A DNA stretch of 64,000 bases from assembly GCF_000685295.1 (NCBI RefSeq), contig NZ_ARYL01000013.1:42271-106270 (forward strand). Reading direction: 5' to 3'. Positions 18,050-27,177 of this stretch are shown in pieces. The notes under the pieces were generated by a model, which saw nothing but the letters and a program-made list of their open reading frames with translations, searched no databases and was not told where the DNA came from. Numbering within the stretch: position 1 is the first letter of the stretch; the number at the start of each line of letters is the position of its first letter. The DNA is from Hyphomonas oceanitis SCH89 (GTDB lineage Bacteria > Pseudomonadota > Alphaproteobacteria > Caulobacterales > Hyphomonadaceae). A program made the position numbers and the translations under genes.

Positions 18050-21000
18050 CTGTTTCCGCAGCAATGCTGACGAAATCCTCAACCGCCTCTCTCAGTTCGG
18101 CAGGCTCGGAGCTTCCTTCCAGAATGGCCTTTGCCGTTGTCTCCAGCCGGAACGCAGCATCTGAAACCTGGCTGAAGCCGAGACTGCCCGATGTGCCAGC
18201 AACCGAATGCGCCAGAGCCGCGACGGCTTTCGCCCGCTCGACAGGAGAGGTAATTTTCAGAAGCGCGCCCAGTTGACCTGGCAGCTCCAGAATGTCTTTC
18301 CGGCATTCGTCTTTCAGCTTGGCGATCTTCATTTCCGCATCCGCAGCCTGACAGGCGGCTTCCTGCCGCTTCTTACGCAACAGGCGCTCAATCAGGCCGT
18401 TCAGGCGCACCATATCGACAGGTTTCGGGAAGTGCGCGTCCATGCCGGCTGCGCGGCACTCTTCAGCCTGCCCCGCCATTACGTTGGCCGTCAGCGCCAC
18501 AATCGGCGTACGGCTTACAGGGCCGGGCAGTTCGCGAATGCGACGTGTCGCTGTCAGACCATCCATGTCGGGCATTTGCACATCCATGAGGATGATGTCG
18601 AACATGCGGCCCTCCATCAGCGCAAGTATGGCATCCGGCGCCGAAGCAAACGTCATGACCTCATGGCCGGACTGCTGGAGACCAATTTCGAGCAGGGCCC
18701 GGTTCATCTCCACATCGTCGACCACCATGATACGCGAGGCCTGAGGCGCGCGCCTGTCTTCTTTCACCGCGCCGGCTTCGGTGCGACCAGTCCGGCGGTC
18801 CGGAATATAGGGCAAGGTCAGTATGGCATTCGTGCCCTCACCAACCGTGCTCGTCAGATGAAGGTTGCCGTCCATCAATTGCGCCAGCGAGCGGCTGATC
18901 GAAAGGCCGAGCCCGCTACCGCCGAAACGGCGGCTGATCGAGGAATCGGCTTGTGAGAATCCCGTGAAAACGTGGTCCAGCTTGTCGGCCGGAATGCCTG
19001 CCCCGGTATCGGCCACGATCATGCAGATCTTGCCCCCCTTCAGACGCACATCCACCATCACATGGCCAGCCTCCGTGAACTTGGCGGCGTTGCCGACAAG
19101 ATTCGTGAGAATCTGACGTGTACGTGTCTCATCGCCGACCACGTTAGCCGCAATATCGGGCGCGATCTGGTGGGTGATTGTTACATTCGGGTTTGGCCGC
19201 GCTGCAGAGATCAGGTTGACGACGTCGTTTACCACCGTGCGCAGATCATAGGGACGCTTTTCAACATCCAGGCGGCCTGCATCAATCTTGGAAAAGTCGA
19301 GAATGTCATTCACAATCTCAAGCAAAGTCCGCCCGGCCGACGAGATGCGCTGGACATGCGAGAGCTGCTCATCGCTTAGCGGAGTCGACTTGAGGATATC
19401 CGTAAAGCCGAGCACACCATTCAGAGGTGTACGGATTTCATGGCTCATGTTCGACAGGAATTCGGTGCGCGCGATGGTTGCGGTTTCAGCTTCCCGCCTC
19501 GCTTCGGCGAGCATTTTTTCGCGCTCGTGCCGCTCGGTCACATCGCGGTAGGTTGATACGATCGCCACCGGGATTCCGTCCTTGTCACGGATCAGCTGGG
19601 GGCTGCCTTCCAGCCAAACAATACTGCCATCGGCGAGCGGCGCCCTGTGCTCGCGCACGACAGAACGGTCTGGTTCGCCGTCGGTGAGAAGCGCTCGCGT
19701 GGCGTTACGCACAAATTCCTGGTCTTCCGGTACGATGAAGTCCATCGCCGACCTGCCAACCGCCTCGTCTGGAGGCACGATTTTGGCGGCGGACGGAGAG
19801 GCATAACTGATGATACCATCGAGGCCGAATTTCAGGACGATGTCGGTCGAGTGCTCGGCGAGCAGCCTGTATTGCTCTTCCTGCTGCGCGATCTGTTCAT
19901 AGAGTTCGTATTCGCGCGTAATGTCCTTGAATACGCCGAAGATGCTTTCAACGTTTCCATCCGGGCCTTTATGACACTTGGCGATGGATCTGACGCGACG
20001 GATTGCGCCATCGGAACGGCGTTCAAGCGACGCTTCGAAATCCCAGTCTTCGCCAGAGGCCATGTGACGCGCCAGCATCTCCGATACGCGCGCCTCGTCT
20101 TCGCCATGATAGAAGCCCATGGCTGCATCCAGCATCGGATCGAAGGTTTCAGGATCGACGCCATGAATGCGGTAGACCTCTGGTGACCAGTAGATCTCGC
20201 CCGTCGACGGCGTCAGCGTCCAGTGACCGACCTGCGAAATCTGCTCCGCCAGTTCCGCCTTCGCCAGCAGCACTTTCTCCTGACCGGAGCGCTGCATGAT
20301 CCGCCGCTTGGAGTTGCGTAATTGTTCGTTCAGCCGCCGCCGTTCAGCCACGGCTGCACCGAGTGCGAGGGCCATGAAGGAATTTGCTGCCATGAAAGAC
20401 TGAAGGATCAACATATGGATGACGATATCGCCCTGCGTCAGCGTCGTCGGTCCGCTCCCCATATAGGTGAACGGTATCGCGATCAGCGAAACGACGATAA
20501 GCGCAACCGCCGCCCCGCGCACACCGTGGCGCAATGTGATCGGGACAAGAATCGGTGGCACAAAGAACAGGAACGGATAGTTCGACTGCGCGAACACCCC
20601 AAACGTGACGGCTATGACGAGACCCATCTGGAAGAATGACTTCCAGTCGATTTGCTCTCCCTTTGAGGTTTGCCGGGAAGCAAGCGCAGACACCAGCGGC
20701 GCGAAAAGAAGCAAGCCAAGAAAATCGGCGAAAAACCACAAGGCGCCGTCGAGAAGCAGCGCCGGCGTGCCCAGTGTGCTCCAACCCGCCATCATGATGG
20801 CCGTTGACGCAAGGCACCCCAATAGACCGCCCACAAACAGCCTTGTAACGCGTGCAGTGGAGATCAGTCCGGATGCGGGATGGCGCCCGACAATGAGCGC
20901 CGCAATGAGAACTTCAATACTGTGCCCAAGCAGCACGAGAAGCGCTTCGGCGCCCATGTGCCCAAACAGGAGATGCGCCGAGAATTCGCCGAGACCGAAC

Positions 21001-21269
21001 CACAGGAAAAGGGATGGCCAATGCGCGCGCCGGGACTTGAGCAGCGTGATCAACAGCACCGCATTCACGGGCCAGACCGCCGCGATGTCTCCTGCGCCGC
21101 GGGTAAAGATGATCGCTCCGGCTGTCAGCATAAAAGCCAATGCGGCCAGTGCGGGATGAAGCACAAAAAGCTTCGACATAAGATCGGGCAAATGCCGCGA
21201 GCCCCGGTCAGGTTCGGTATCAAGGCTGGCGGCCAGGGCCGGCATGGTGTGCAGTTGTTGGCGTGTCAT
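18039..21269 (-). CDS. Hybrid sensor histidine kinase (MASE1-PAS-PAS-HisKA-HATPase-REC-Hpt)
   Basis: A 1076-residue membrane sensor. The N-terminal 300 residues hold about eight hydrophobic segments with FTRGAGDIAAVWPVNAVLL, typical of the MASE1 sensor. Two PAS domains follow (about 335-450 and 465-590). The kinase core has SNMSHEIRTPLNGVLGF with the phospho-His (near 615), LTNLVGNAAKF (N box) and DTGAGIP with GGSGLGLSIS (G boxes). A receiver has VVDDVEMNR and LMDVQMPDMDG with the phospho-Asp, and a C-terminal Hpt has LAHSVAGTSGSLG. This is a full internal phosphorelay; no response regulator is adjacent, so its output is elsewhere. An upstream promoter region is AT-rich. Confidence 0.93.
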   Translation of the reverse strand: MTRQQLHTMPALAASLDTEPDRGSRHLPDLMSKLFVLHPALAALAFMLTAGAIIFTRGAGDIAAVWPVNAVLLITLLKSRRAHWPSLFLWFGLGEFSAHLLFGHMGAEALLVLLGHSIEVLIAALIVGRHPASGLISTARVTRLFVGGLLGCLASTAIMMAGWSTLGTPALLLDGALWFFADFLGLLLFAPLVSALASRQTSKGEQIDWKSFFQMGLVIAVTFGVFAQSNYPFLFFVPPILVPITLRHGVRGAAVALIVVSLIAIPFTYMGSGPTTLTQGDIVIHMLILQSFMAANSFMALALGAAVAERRRLNEQLRNSKRRIMQRSGQEKVLLAKAELAEQISQVGHWTLTPSTGEIYWSPEVYRIHGVDPETFDPMLDAAMGFYHGEDEARVSEMLARHMASGEDWDFEASLERRSDGAIRRVRSIAKCHKGPDGNVESIFGVFKDITREYELYEQIAQQEEQYRLLAEHSTDIVLKFGLDGIISYASPSAAKIVPPDEAVGRSAMDFIVPEDQEFVRNATRALLTDGEPDRSVVREHRAPLADGSIVWLEGSPQLIRDKDGIPVAIVSTYRDVTERHEREKMLAEARREAETATIARTEFLSNMSHEIRTPLNGVLGFTDILKSTPLSDEQLSHVQRISSAGRTLLEIVNDILDFSKIDAGRLDVEKRPYDLRTVVNDVVNLISAARPNPNVTITHQIAPDIAANVVGDETRTRQILTNLVGNAAKFTEAGHVMVDVRLKGGKICMIVADTGAGIPADKLDHVFTGFSQADSSISRRFGGSGLGLSISRSLAQLMDGNLHLTSTVGEGTNAILTLPYIPDRRTGRTEAGAVKEDRRAPQASRIMVVDDVEMNRALLEIGLQQSGHEVMTFASAPDAILALMEGRMFDIILMDVQMPDMDGLTATRRIRELPGPVSRTPIVALTANVMAGQAEECRAAGMDAHFPKPVDMVRLNGLIERLLRKKRQEAACQAADAEMKIAKLKDECRKDILELPGQLGALLKITSPVERAKAVAALAHSVAGTSGSLGFSQVSDAAFRLETTAKAILEGSSEPAELREAVEDFVSIAAETEAA

Positions 21270-21356
21270 GATAAGGATAACATATTCCGTATATAATTTA
21301 GAATATCTTACGTCACTTCGAGCACTTTCAGATCATATTCCCCTGCCCCGAAACAA

Positions 21357-21386
21357 AAAACCGGCCCTGAAAGGACCGGTTTTTCG
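21357..21386 (-). terminator. Intrinsic terminator after the four-helix-bundle gene
   Basis: AAACCGGTCCT and AGGGCCGGTTT (minus strand) pair with a single mismatch around a three-base loop, followed by a T run. It lies 23 bases after the stop of the PA2169-family gene and upstream of the kinase start. Confidence 0.8.
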
Positions 21387-21408
21387 CATTTTCGAAGGCC
21401 GATATCCC

Positions 21409-21855
21409 TTATGAGGTCAGGCTGTCAGCGAACGCTTCGCCCGAACGGGCACTTGAATAGGCCTCCTGGAGCAGGTCCCGCGAGGGAGACTGCAGCTCAG
21501 GTTTGTCCAGACGGTCCTTGATCGCGTTTGCGAGGTGCTCTTCACCATCGTCAATTGCCTCAAGGGCTGCCTTCTTGTCGTCCTTGAACACCGATGCGAA
21601 CTGCGTGAACCCGCGATGGAGTGCGCCAAGCGCGCCGCCATCGGTCTGTGGTTCGCCGCCGAATGTGCGCACCTGGGCCTGGAAACGGCTGATCAGCATC
21701 TCCCGGTCCTTTGCACGTTGCTGGAATTGCGAGCGAAGGCCGAAGCTCTCATCGGCGATCTCTGCGCATTTCTCATAGCCTTTACGGCTATCGATCAGCA
21801 CTTTCGTGATGTCGTTCAGGGCATCAATATCGGTCTTGTTGGTTGTATCTGTCAT
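21409..21855 (-). CDS. PA2169-family four-helix-bundle protein (DUF2383)
   Basis: A 148-residue soluble helical protein. DIDALNDITKVLIDSRKGYE at the start and SQFQQRAKDREMLISRFQ in the middle fit the DUF2383/PA2169 ferritin-like bundle family, whose function is not established, although members are often induced under general stress. The start at MTDTTNK follows GAGGA; an upstream start twelve codons earlier would lie over that site. It is followed by its own terminator, and it shares direction with the YdcH gene upstream. Confidence 0.8.
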   Translation of the reverse strand: MTDTTNKTDIDALNDITKVLIDSRKGYEKCAEIADESFGLRSQFQQRAKDREMLISRFQAQVRTFGGEPQTDGGALGALHRGFTQFASVFKDDKKAALEAIDDGEEHLANAIKDRLDKPELQSPSRDLLQEAYSSARSGEAFADSLTS

Positions 21856-21942
21856 ATCGGAAGTCCTCTGCTTGAATATGAAGATCAACCGCTCAAGCTT
21901 CGTAGCTGTTCCGACAGGACTTCCTAAAATGATGGACAGGAA

Positions 21943-22194
21943 TCAGGCCGACGCGTCCTCGTCCTTGAGCATGGCGTAGATTTCATCCTTCAGGACAAGC
22001 CGCCGTTTGCGCAATTCGGTCTCATGCGTATCGCTGGCTGGCTGCACTCCGCTTTCGTGCCGGTGAATATGGCGGTTAACCTCGTGATATTCCTCGGCAA
22101 GGCGCGCGAAATGCGGGTTGGACATTTTCAGTGCGTGGATCTTCTCCCCGGCGTCAGGGAATTCTTCGGCGAGCTCGTGGGGTGTGTGGGACAT
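21943..22194 (-). CDS. YdcH family protein (DUF465)
   Basis: An 83-residue helical protein. HALKMSNPHFARLAEEYHEV followed by a second helix ending LRKRRLVLKDEIYAMLK is the YdcH/DUF465 coiled-coil hairpin pattern, and the length is typical. GGAG lies near the ATG. The function is not established; small YdcH proteins are common in Proteobacteria. It is followed after 87 bases by the PA2169-family gene. Confidence 0.85.
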   Translation of the reverse strand: MSHTPHELAEEFPDAGEKIHALKMSNPHFARLAEEYHEVNRHIHRHESGVQPASDTHETELRKRRLVLKDEIYAMLKDEDASA

Positions 22195-22284
22195 GGTGAT
22201 CTCCTTCGCATGACGGGGCTTTGATTGGCCTCATACATTCAGATGGGAAGACCCGCGTCACTCAGGGAGTCTGCGTATGCCGCT

Positions 22285-22821
22285 CTATCGCAGCTGATAA
22301 TAGGTCGTGTAGGTGGCAGCGGCCTCGGTCTCGGCGAAGACGCGCTTGAGACTGTCATAGCTGGGAAGGGCACACTCAGCGTCCAGCCCGAGCGCATTCA
22401 TGGTATCGATGGGAAGGTCATCGCAATCGGGGAATTTCACGAAGAGGCGATCTCCGACCAGCTTGCCCAGCGCGTAATTGTAGACATATCCACCCTCAAC
22501 GCTGTCTTCAGGAGTCGCTATCTGCATCAGGTATTCCCCTGCCCTGCCGTCCATCTGACCGAAGACAAGCCAGACGTCTTCGTCCAGCCAATAGCCATAG
22601 CCTTCCTGCCGAATGTCATATTCCTCGGGAACGCCATTCTCTGCCGACGGGTCCCAGCGTGACGGATCATCATCACTCTGGACATAGGCGCGGACGACCG
22701 TGGCCGTGCCCAGCGGCATGACCACATCTTCTGGAGGGATAAGCGGCGTGTAGGAGCCAAAGGCGCAGGCCGCTGCGACAGCGCACAGCACACCTGCCAG
22801 AAGGACTCTCAATCGCATCAT
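22285..22821 (-). CDS. Putative lipoprotein, unknown function
   Basis: A 178-residue protein with an export signal ending in a lipobox-like VAAAC (Cys near residue 19). The mature part is acidic and Tyr-rich (PEEYDIRQEGYGYWLDED, near residue 65) and ends in ATYTTYYQLR. I do not recognise a domain. Two adjacent ATG codons make the start ambiguous by one residue. It lies between ydcH and purA on the same strand, with about 80-base gaps on both sides. Confidence 0.7.
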   Translation of the reverse strand: MMRLRVLLAGVLCAVAAACAFGSYTPLIPPEDVVMPLGTATVVRAYVQSDDDPSRWDPSAENGVPEEYDIRQEGYGYWLDEDVWLVFGQMDGRAGEYLMQIATPEDSVEGGYVYNYALGKLVGDRLFVKFPDCDDLPIDTMNALGLDAECALPSYDSLKRVFAETEAAATYTTYYQLR

Positions 22822-22900
22822 TCAACTCGTCCCCGAACATGCTCCACAACCGAAGCTACCCCCCGTCCGGGCGCCAAGGCAATACGGGACAATTTCAGGA

Positions 22901-24193
22901 TCAACCCTCGAACGGATCTCGCATCAGGATGACGTCTTCACGCTCGGGCGATGTCGAAACGAGCGCGCAAGGCTTGCCGACAAGCTCCTCAAGACGGCGA
23001 ACATATTTCACCGCTTCTGCCGGCAGGTCCGCCCAGGAGCGCGCCCCTGCGGTCGAACCTTTCCAACCTTCCATCGTCTCATAGACAGGCTCAACGGCGG
23101 CCTGATCGGTGAGACCCGCTGGATAATGGTCGATTTCCTGGCCGTTGAGCTTATAGGCGACGCAGACCTTGATCTCGTCAAAGCCGTCCAGCACGTCGAG
23201 CTTTGTCAGGGCGAGGCCCGTCACGCCGCTTGTTGCACAGGCCTGACGCACCATGACGCTGTCAAACCAGCCGCAACGCCGCGCCCGGCCCGTGTTCACG
23301 CCGACTTCCTTGCCAATACGTCCGAGGCGCTCGCCAATCTCATCATTCAGTTCCGTCGGGAACGGGCCAGAGCCGACCCGCGTCGTGTAAGCCTTGGCCA
23401 GGCCGAGCACATAGGAAATCGCGCCCGGACCCACGCCAGAACCCGCCGAAGCATTACCGGCAACCACATTGGACGAGGTCACAAAAGGGTATGTCCCGTG
23501 ATCGACATCAAGCATCACGCCCTGCGCACCTTCGAACAGGATGCGGCGGCCGCGCCGAACCTGCTCGTCCAGCACTTTCCAGACGGGCTGCGCATAAGCG
23601 AGGATTTGCGGCGCAATCGCCAGCAGATCCGCTTTAAGCTGCGCGCCATCAGGCTCTGGAAGGTCGAGACCAATGCGCAGTGGGCGATGGTGCGCCAGAA
23701 GGCGCTCAATCTTCATGTCGAGGGCAGCCGGATCAGCGAGGTCTGCGACGCGGATGGCACGGCGGCCAACGCGGTCTTCATAGGCCGGGCCAATGCCGCG
23801 CTTGGTGGTGCCGATCTGGGCGGCGCCAAGGGCCCCTTCCCGCGCCGCGTCGATATCCTTGTGCCAGGGCAGGATCAGCGAGGCATTGTCAGCGAGGATC
23901 AGGTTCTCAGGCGTCACTTCAACGCCCTGCGCGCGAATGCCGTCGATCTCGTTAAGCATGTGCCACGGATCAACCACGACGCCATTGCCGATGACCGACA
24001 GCTTTCCGCCGCGCACAAGGCCCGAGGGCAGAAGCGCCAGCTTGAAGACCTTGCCGTCAATAACGAGCGTATGACCGGCATTGTGCCCGCCCTGAAACCG
24101 CACGACCACATCGGCCCGGCTCGATAGCCAGTCGACGATCTTGCCTTTGCCTTCATCGCCCCATTGGGCGCCTACGACGACGACACCTGACAT
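22901..24193 (-). CDS. purA: Adenylosuccinate synthase
   Basis: A 430-residue cytosolic enzyme that condenses IMP and aspartate with GTP to adenylosuccinate, the first committed step to [20 protein letters not shown] at the N-terminus has the GDEGKGK GTP loop and catalytic Asp. [11 protein letters not shown] supplies the catalytic His. [15 protein letters not shown] and LTKLDVLDG complete the family set. The length matches the family. A GGAG-like site is near the start. No purine neighbours. Confidence 0.97.
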   Translation of the reverse strand: MSGVVVVGAQWGDEGKGKIVDWLSSRADVVVRFQGGHNAGHTLVIDGKVFKLALLPSGLVRGGKLSVIGNGVVVDPWHMLNEIDGIRAQGVEVTPENLILADNASLILPWHKDIDAAREGALGAAQIGTTKRGIGPAYEDRVGRRAIRVADLADPAALDMKIERLLAHHRPLRIGLDLPEPDGAQLKADLLAIAPQILAYAQPVWKVLDEQVRRGRRILFEGAQGVMLDVDHGTYPFVTSSNVVAGNASAGSGVGPGAISYVLGLAKAYTTRVGSGPFPTELNDEIGERLGRIGKEVGVNTGRARRCGWFDSVMVRQACATSGVTGLALTKLDVLDGFDEIKVCVAYKLNGQEIDHYPAGLTDQAAVEPVYETMEGWKGSTAGARSWADLPAEAVKYVRRLEELVGKPCALVSTSPEREDVILMRDPFEG

Positions 24194-24282
24194 ATACTGC
24201 TCCCGTGTTCAGCCGCCGCGACAAGGGCAGGAATCTGCCCCGAAAAGCAAGGGGGCAGATGCCGCTTTCGGGCCATTTGCCG

Positions 24283-25752
24283 CTACTTCACGAGTTCATA
24301 GTCCTTCAGGTCCACTTCCGCGACGGCATCGGCATAAGCGCGGGTATGGTCGGCCCAGTTCTGGGTGATGCGGCCGTCATCGGTCTTGTACCAGCTGTTG
24401 CAGGCCGGATCGGCCCAGACTGTGGTGCCAAGACGCGCCTGAATGTCCTTGTTGAACCGGTCCTGCGCGGCGCGTTTCGGCGCCATGGCGGTCGCGCCGC
24501 TCTCGTCCATCTTGGCCAGGGCCTTGATCGTGTACTCGACCTGACGTTCCAGCATGAACGTAATCGAATTATGCCCCAGGTTTGTGTTCGGGCCATAGAG
24601 CACGAAGAAATTGGGGAAATCGGCCACGGTGATACCGAGATACGCTTCCGGGCCGTCCTCCCAGGCCTCTTCGATCGTGATGCCGTCCTGCCCGACCACA
24701 TCGACCGACCAGTGCCAGCCCGTCGTCTCGAAGCCTGTCGCGAAGACCAGAATGTCGTATTCGTGCAGCGTGCCGTCCTTGGTGCGTATGCCTTCCGGTA
24801 CAATCTCGGCAATCCCGTCGGTGATAAGGTCGACATTATCGCGCATCAGGGCCGGGTAGAAATCGTCGGCGATCAGGATGCGGCGGCAACCCACCGGATA
24901 ATCCGGCGTCAGCTTCTTGCGCAGCGCTTCATCAGGAACCTGCGCATTCAGATGGTCCGTCGCCTGGCGCGTGAAGAAGGCGCGGCCCTCGGGCGTCCAC
25001 TGGAAAGCCTGCCAGAAGAAATAGTCGGCATTCTCGTAGATGATCTTGCGGTTGATCTCGGCAAATTCCATCGCCTTTTCGGGCACGGTGAACATCAGCG
25101 CCAGTTCTTCCGGCGGGATTTCGCGGTCATTGCGCGGCACGACCCAGTTGGCCGAGCGCTGGAACACGCCGACATTGGCTGCTTCCATTGCGACCTGCGG
25201 GATAAGCTGCACAGCGCTCGCCGCCGACCCGATCACGCCGACGCGCTTGCCCTTGAAATCCACCGAATGATCCCAGCCCGCCGAGTGCATCTTCGCCCCG
25301 GCAAATGTGTCTAAGCCCGGAATGTCAGGCCAGAACGGCCGGTTCAGCTGGCCCAGCGCACCGATCACGGCATCCGCCTCGATCGTGCGGCCCTTGACCG
25401 TCGTCACCGTCCATTTTTTCGTGTCGCTGTTCCACACCGCCGATTTGGCGCCCTCGTTGAGGTGCAGGTGCGGGCGCAGCTGGAACCGGTCGGTCACTTC
25501 CTCGGCATAGGCCTGGATCTCGGCCTGCTGCGGGTAGAGGCGCGTCCAGTGCATCGATTGCGCAAAAGAGAGCTGGTAGAGTGCGACCTGCACATCGCAG
25601 GCGCAGCCCGGATAGGTGTTCGCCGCCCAGGTGCCGCCCACACGGTCCCCCTGCTCCAGCAGCGTGAAACCATAACCCGCTTCCTGCAGCTTGATGGCCG
25701 CCGTCAGGCCACCGAGCCCGGCACCTATCACCACAACATGCTTGTCCGGCAT
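24283..25752 (-). CDS. Flavin-dependent monooxygenase, Baeyer-Villiger type
   Basis: A 489-residue FAD/NADPH enzyme. The FAD fold is GAGLGGLTAAIKLQEAGY near the N-terminus. RVGGTWAANTYPGCACDV is typical of Baeyer-Villiger monooxygenases. The fingerprint FAGAKMHSAGWD matches the FxGxxxHxxxW pattern, and the NADPH fold is GSAASAVQLIPQVA. These enzymes insert oxygen into ketones to form esters or lactones. AGGAGG lies five bases before the ATG; a GTG one codon upstream is less likely. Substrate unknown; single gene. Confidence 0.88.
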   Translation of the reverse strand: MPDKHVVVIGAGLGGLTAAIKLQEAGYGFTLLEQGDRVGGTWAANTYPGCACDVQVALYQLSFAQSMHWTRLYPQQAEIQAYAEEVTDRFQLRPHLHLNEGAKSAVWNSDTKKWTVTTVKGRTIEADAVIGALGQLNRPFWPDIPGLDTFAGAKMHSAGWDHSVDFKGKRVGVIGSAASAVQLIPQVAMEAANVGVFQRSANWVVPRNDREIPPEELALMFTVPEKAMEFAEINRKIIYENADYFFWQAFQWTPEGRAFFTRQATDHLNAQVPDEALRKKLTPDYPVGCRRILIADDFYPALMRDNVDLITDGIAEIVPEGIRTKDGTLHEYDILVFATGFETTGWHWSVDVVGQDGITIEEAWEDGPEAYLGITVADFPNFFVLYGPNTNLGHNSITFMLERQVEYTIKALAKMDESGATAMAPKRAAQDRFNKDIQARLGTTVWADPACNSWYKTDDGRITQNWADHTRAYADAVAEVDLKDYELVK

Positions 25753-25839
25753 CACTTCCTCCTGATTGTATTTTCAGGAGAGAGTGGCAGGAACAGGTTT
25801 GAGCGCAAGGGGTATCGCTACGCCAAGCGGCGCGCGAAC

Positions 25840-26433
25840 CTAGTTCCCCAACGCGTAACTCACGCGGACGCCCACATTGTCGAGGCCCTGGTTACGTCCA
25901 TTTCCGAGGATCTGGCCGTGACTGAGATGTTCGTACAGAACTTCCACGCCCCAAGTCTCGTCCACTTTATATTTCAGGCCGAACGTGGTGCGGAAAAGGT
26001 CACGCGATCCAAGCAGGACATGATCCTCGGTAAAGGCGTCGCCGCGCGGGTCACCCTGCGGGAACGGGCTTTCCAGTTCGCCATCGTGGATGACATAGCC
26101 GACGCTCGGCTCGAACGCCCAGCGCTCGGAGAACGGGAAAGACCAGTGCAGGCCGAAGCCGCCGAAACTCGTGTCGCCGTTCAGGTTGAGGCTACCCATC
26201 ACATAGGGCCTTGGGCTCCAGATGAGATCAAGCACATCAGGTGACGTGAACAGAAGCTCGCCGGTCAGGCTCTGGCCCGGTTCCTTGTTGGCATTGTCGC
26301 AGTCGAGCACACAGATGTTCTCCTGCATGACGCCGAAACGAACCTCATCCAGAACATCGGCGGACGCCGTGCCTGCAAACGCAAGCACGGCTGTTAGGCT
26401 GAGAACAGCGCGGTGCATTAATGATAACCCCAT
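25840..26433 (-). CDS. pagL: Lipid A 3-O-deacylase family protein (acyloxyacyl hydrolase, PagL-like)
   Basis: A protein of about 197 residues with a signal peptide ending TASA. The mature chain is rich in beta strands, ending in VRVSYALGN, typical of an outer-membrane barrel. EVLYEHLSHG near the C-terminus carries the PagL His-Ser pair, and LDNVGV follows. PagL removes the 3-O-linked acyl chain from lipid A. The start is uncertain: two ATG codons, five codons apart (26433 and 26418), could serve. It precedes the monooxygenase gene on the same strand with an 87-base gap. Confidence 0.75.
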   Translation of the reverse strand: MGLSLMHRAVLSLTAVLAFAGTASADVLDEVRFGVMQENICVLDCDNANKEPGQSLTGELLFTSPDVLDLIWSPRPYVMGSLNLNGDTSFGGFGLHWSFPFSERWAFEPSVGYVIHDGELESPFPQGDPRGDAFTEDHVLLGSRDLFRTTFGLKYKVDETWGVEVLYEHLSHGQILGNGRNQGLDNVGVRVSYALGN

Positions 26434-26488
26434 TACAGTTTTATGACCTGACCAAGAGCCTAAACACCGCCCCGTCAAGACGGTTCCC

Positions 26489-27079
26489 TCAGGCTTTGCC
26501 GCGCACCCAGCGAAGTGTGGTTTCTGCGACGCGCTGACCGAACTGCTCAGCTGTTTCGAGGTCGAAACGGTCTGGCGTCTCTTCGGCCGATTTGTCCGTC
26601 AGGGACTGCGTGCCGAGGCCTATCGTAAAGCTGACGCGGTTGTGCACGGCGTTGATATCCTTGGTGGAAGCATTGTAGCCGGGCATCATGCCGGTGCCGA
26701 CCCAGATCATTCCGTGCTGCGCTGCCAGTGTCGCCATTTGCAGCAGCGTGGTGCTCTTGTCGCCGTATAGCGAGCCGGAATTGGTAAAACCGGCAGCAAT
26801 CTTGTCTTTCCAGGCATGGCTGAACCACGGCTTGGACGTCGCATCCTGAAATTGCTTAAACACAGCCGAGGCTGAGCCCATATAAGTCGGCGCGCCGAAG
26901 ATAATGGCGTCGGCAGCGGCCAGCTCTTCCCATGGGCCAGCCTCAGGGCTTGTCAGGGCATCGGCCTTGTAGAAGGTCACTTCGGCCCCTTCTGCACGGG
27001 CGGCGCCGATACGGACATGTTCAGCGACCTTGGCCGTGTGGCCATAGCCGGAATGATAAACGATAGCGATTTTTGCCAT
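26489..27079 (-). CDS. Flavodoxin-fold NAD(P)H-quinone reductase (WrbA-like)
   Basis: A 196-residue cytosolic FMN protein. IVYHSGYGHTAKVAEHV at the N-terminus is the FMN phosphate loop. DAIIFGAPTYMGSASAVFKQF is the second flavin loop, and FTNSGSLYGDKSTTLLQM follows as in WrbA/NqoR. Members reduce quinones by two electrons and protect against oxidative stress. GGAG is about five bases before the ATG. It is a single gene between pagL and serA. Confidence 0.87.
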   Translation of the reverse strand: MAKIAIVYHSGYGHTAKVAEHVRIGAARAEGAEVTFYKADALTSPEAGPWEELAAADAIIFGAPTYMGSASAVFKQFQDATSKPWFSHAWKDKIAAGFTNSGSLYGDKSTTLLQMATLAAQHGMIWVGTGMMPGYNASTKDINAVHNRVSFTIGLGTQSLTDKSAEETPDRFDLETAEQFGQRVAETTLRWVRGKA

Positions 27080-27177
27080 GAGAGGCTCCTGTCTTGTCTG
27101 GAGCCGGATACGTAAGGGCGGGCCACCTCATCAGCAGCCCGCCCTGTTTGCATAAGAATTATTCAGGCCGTGACGCC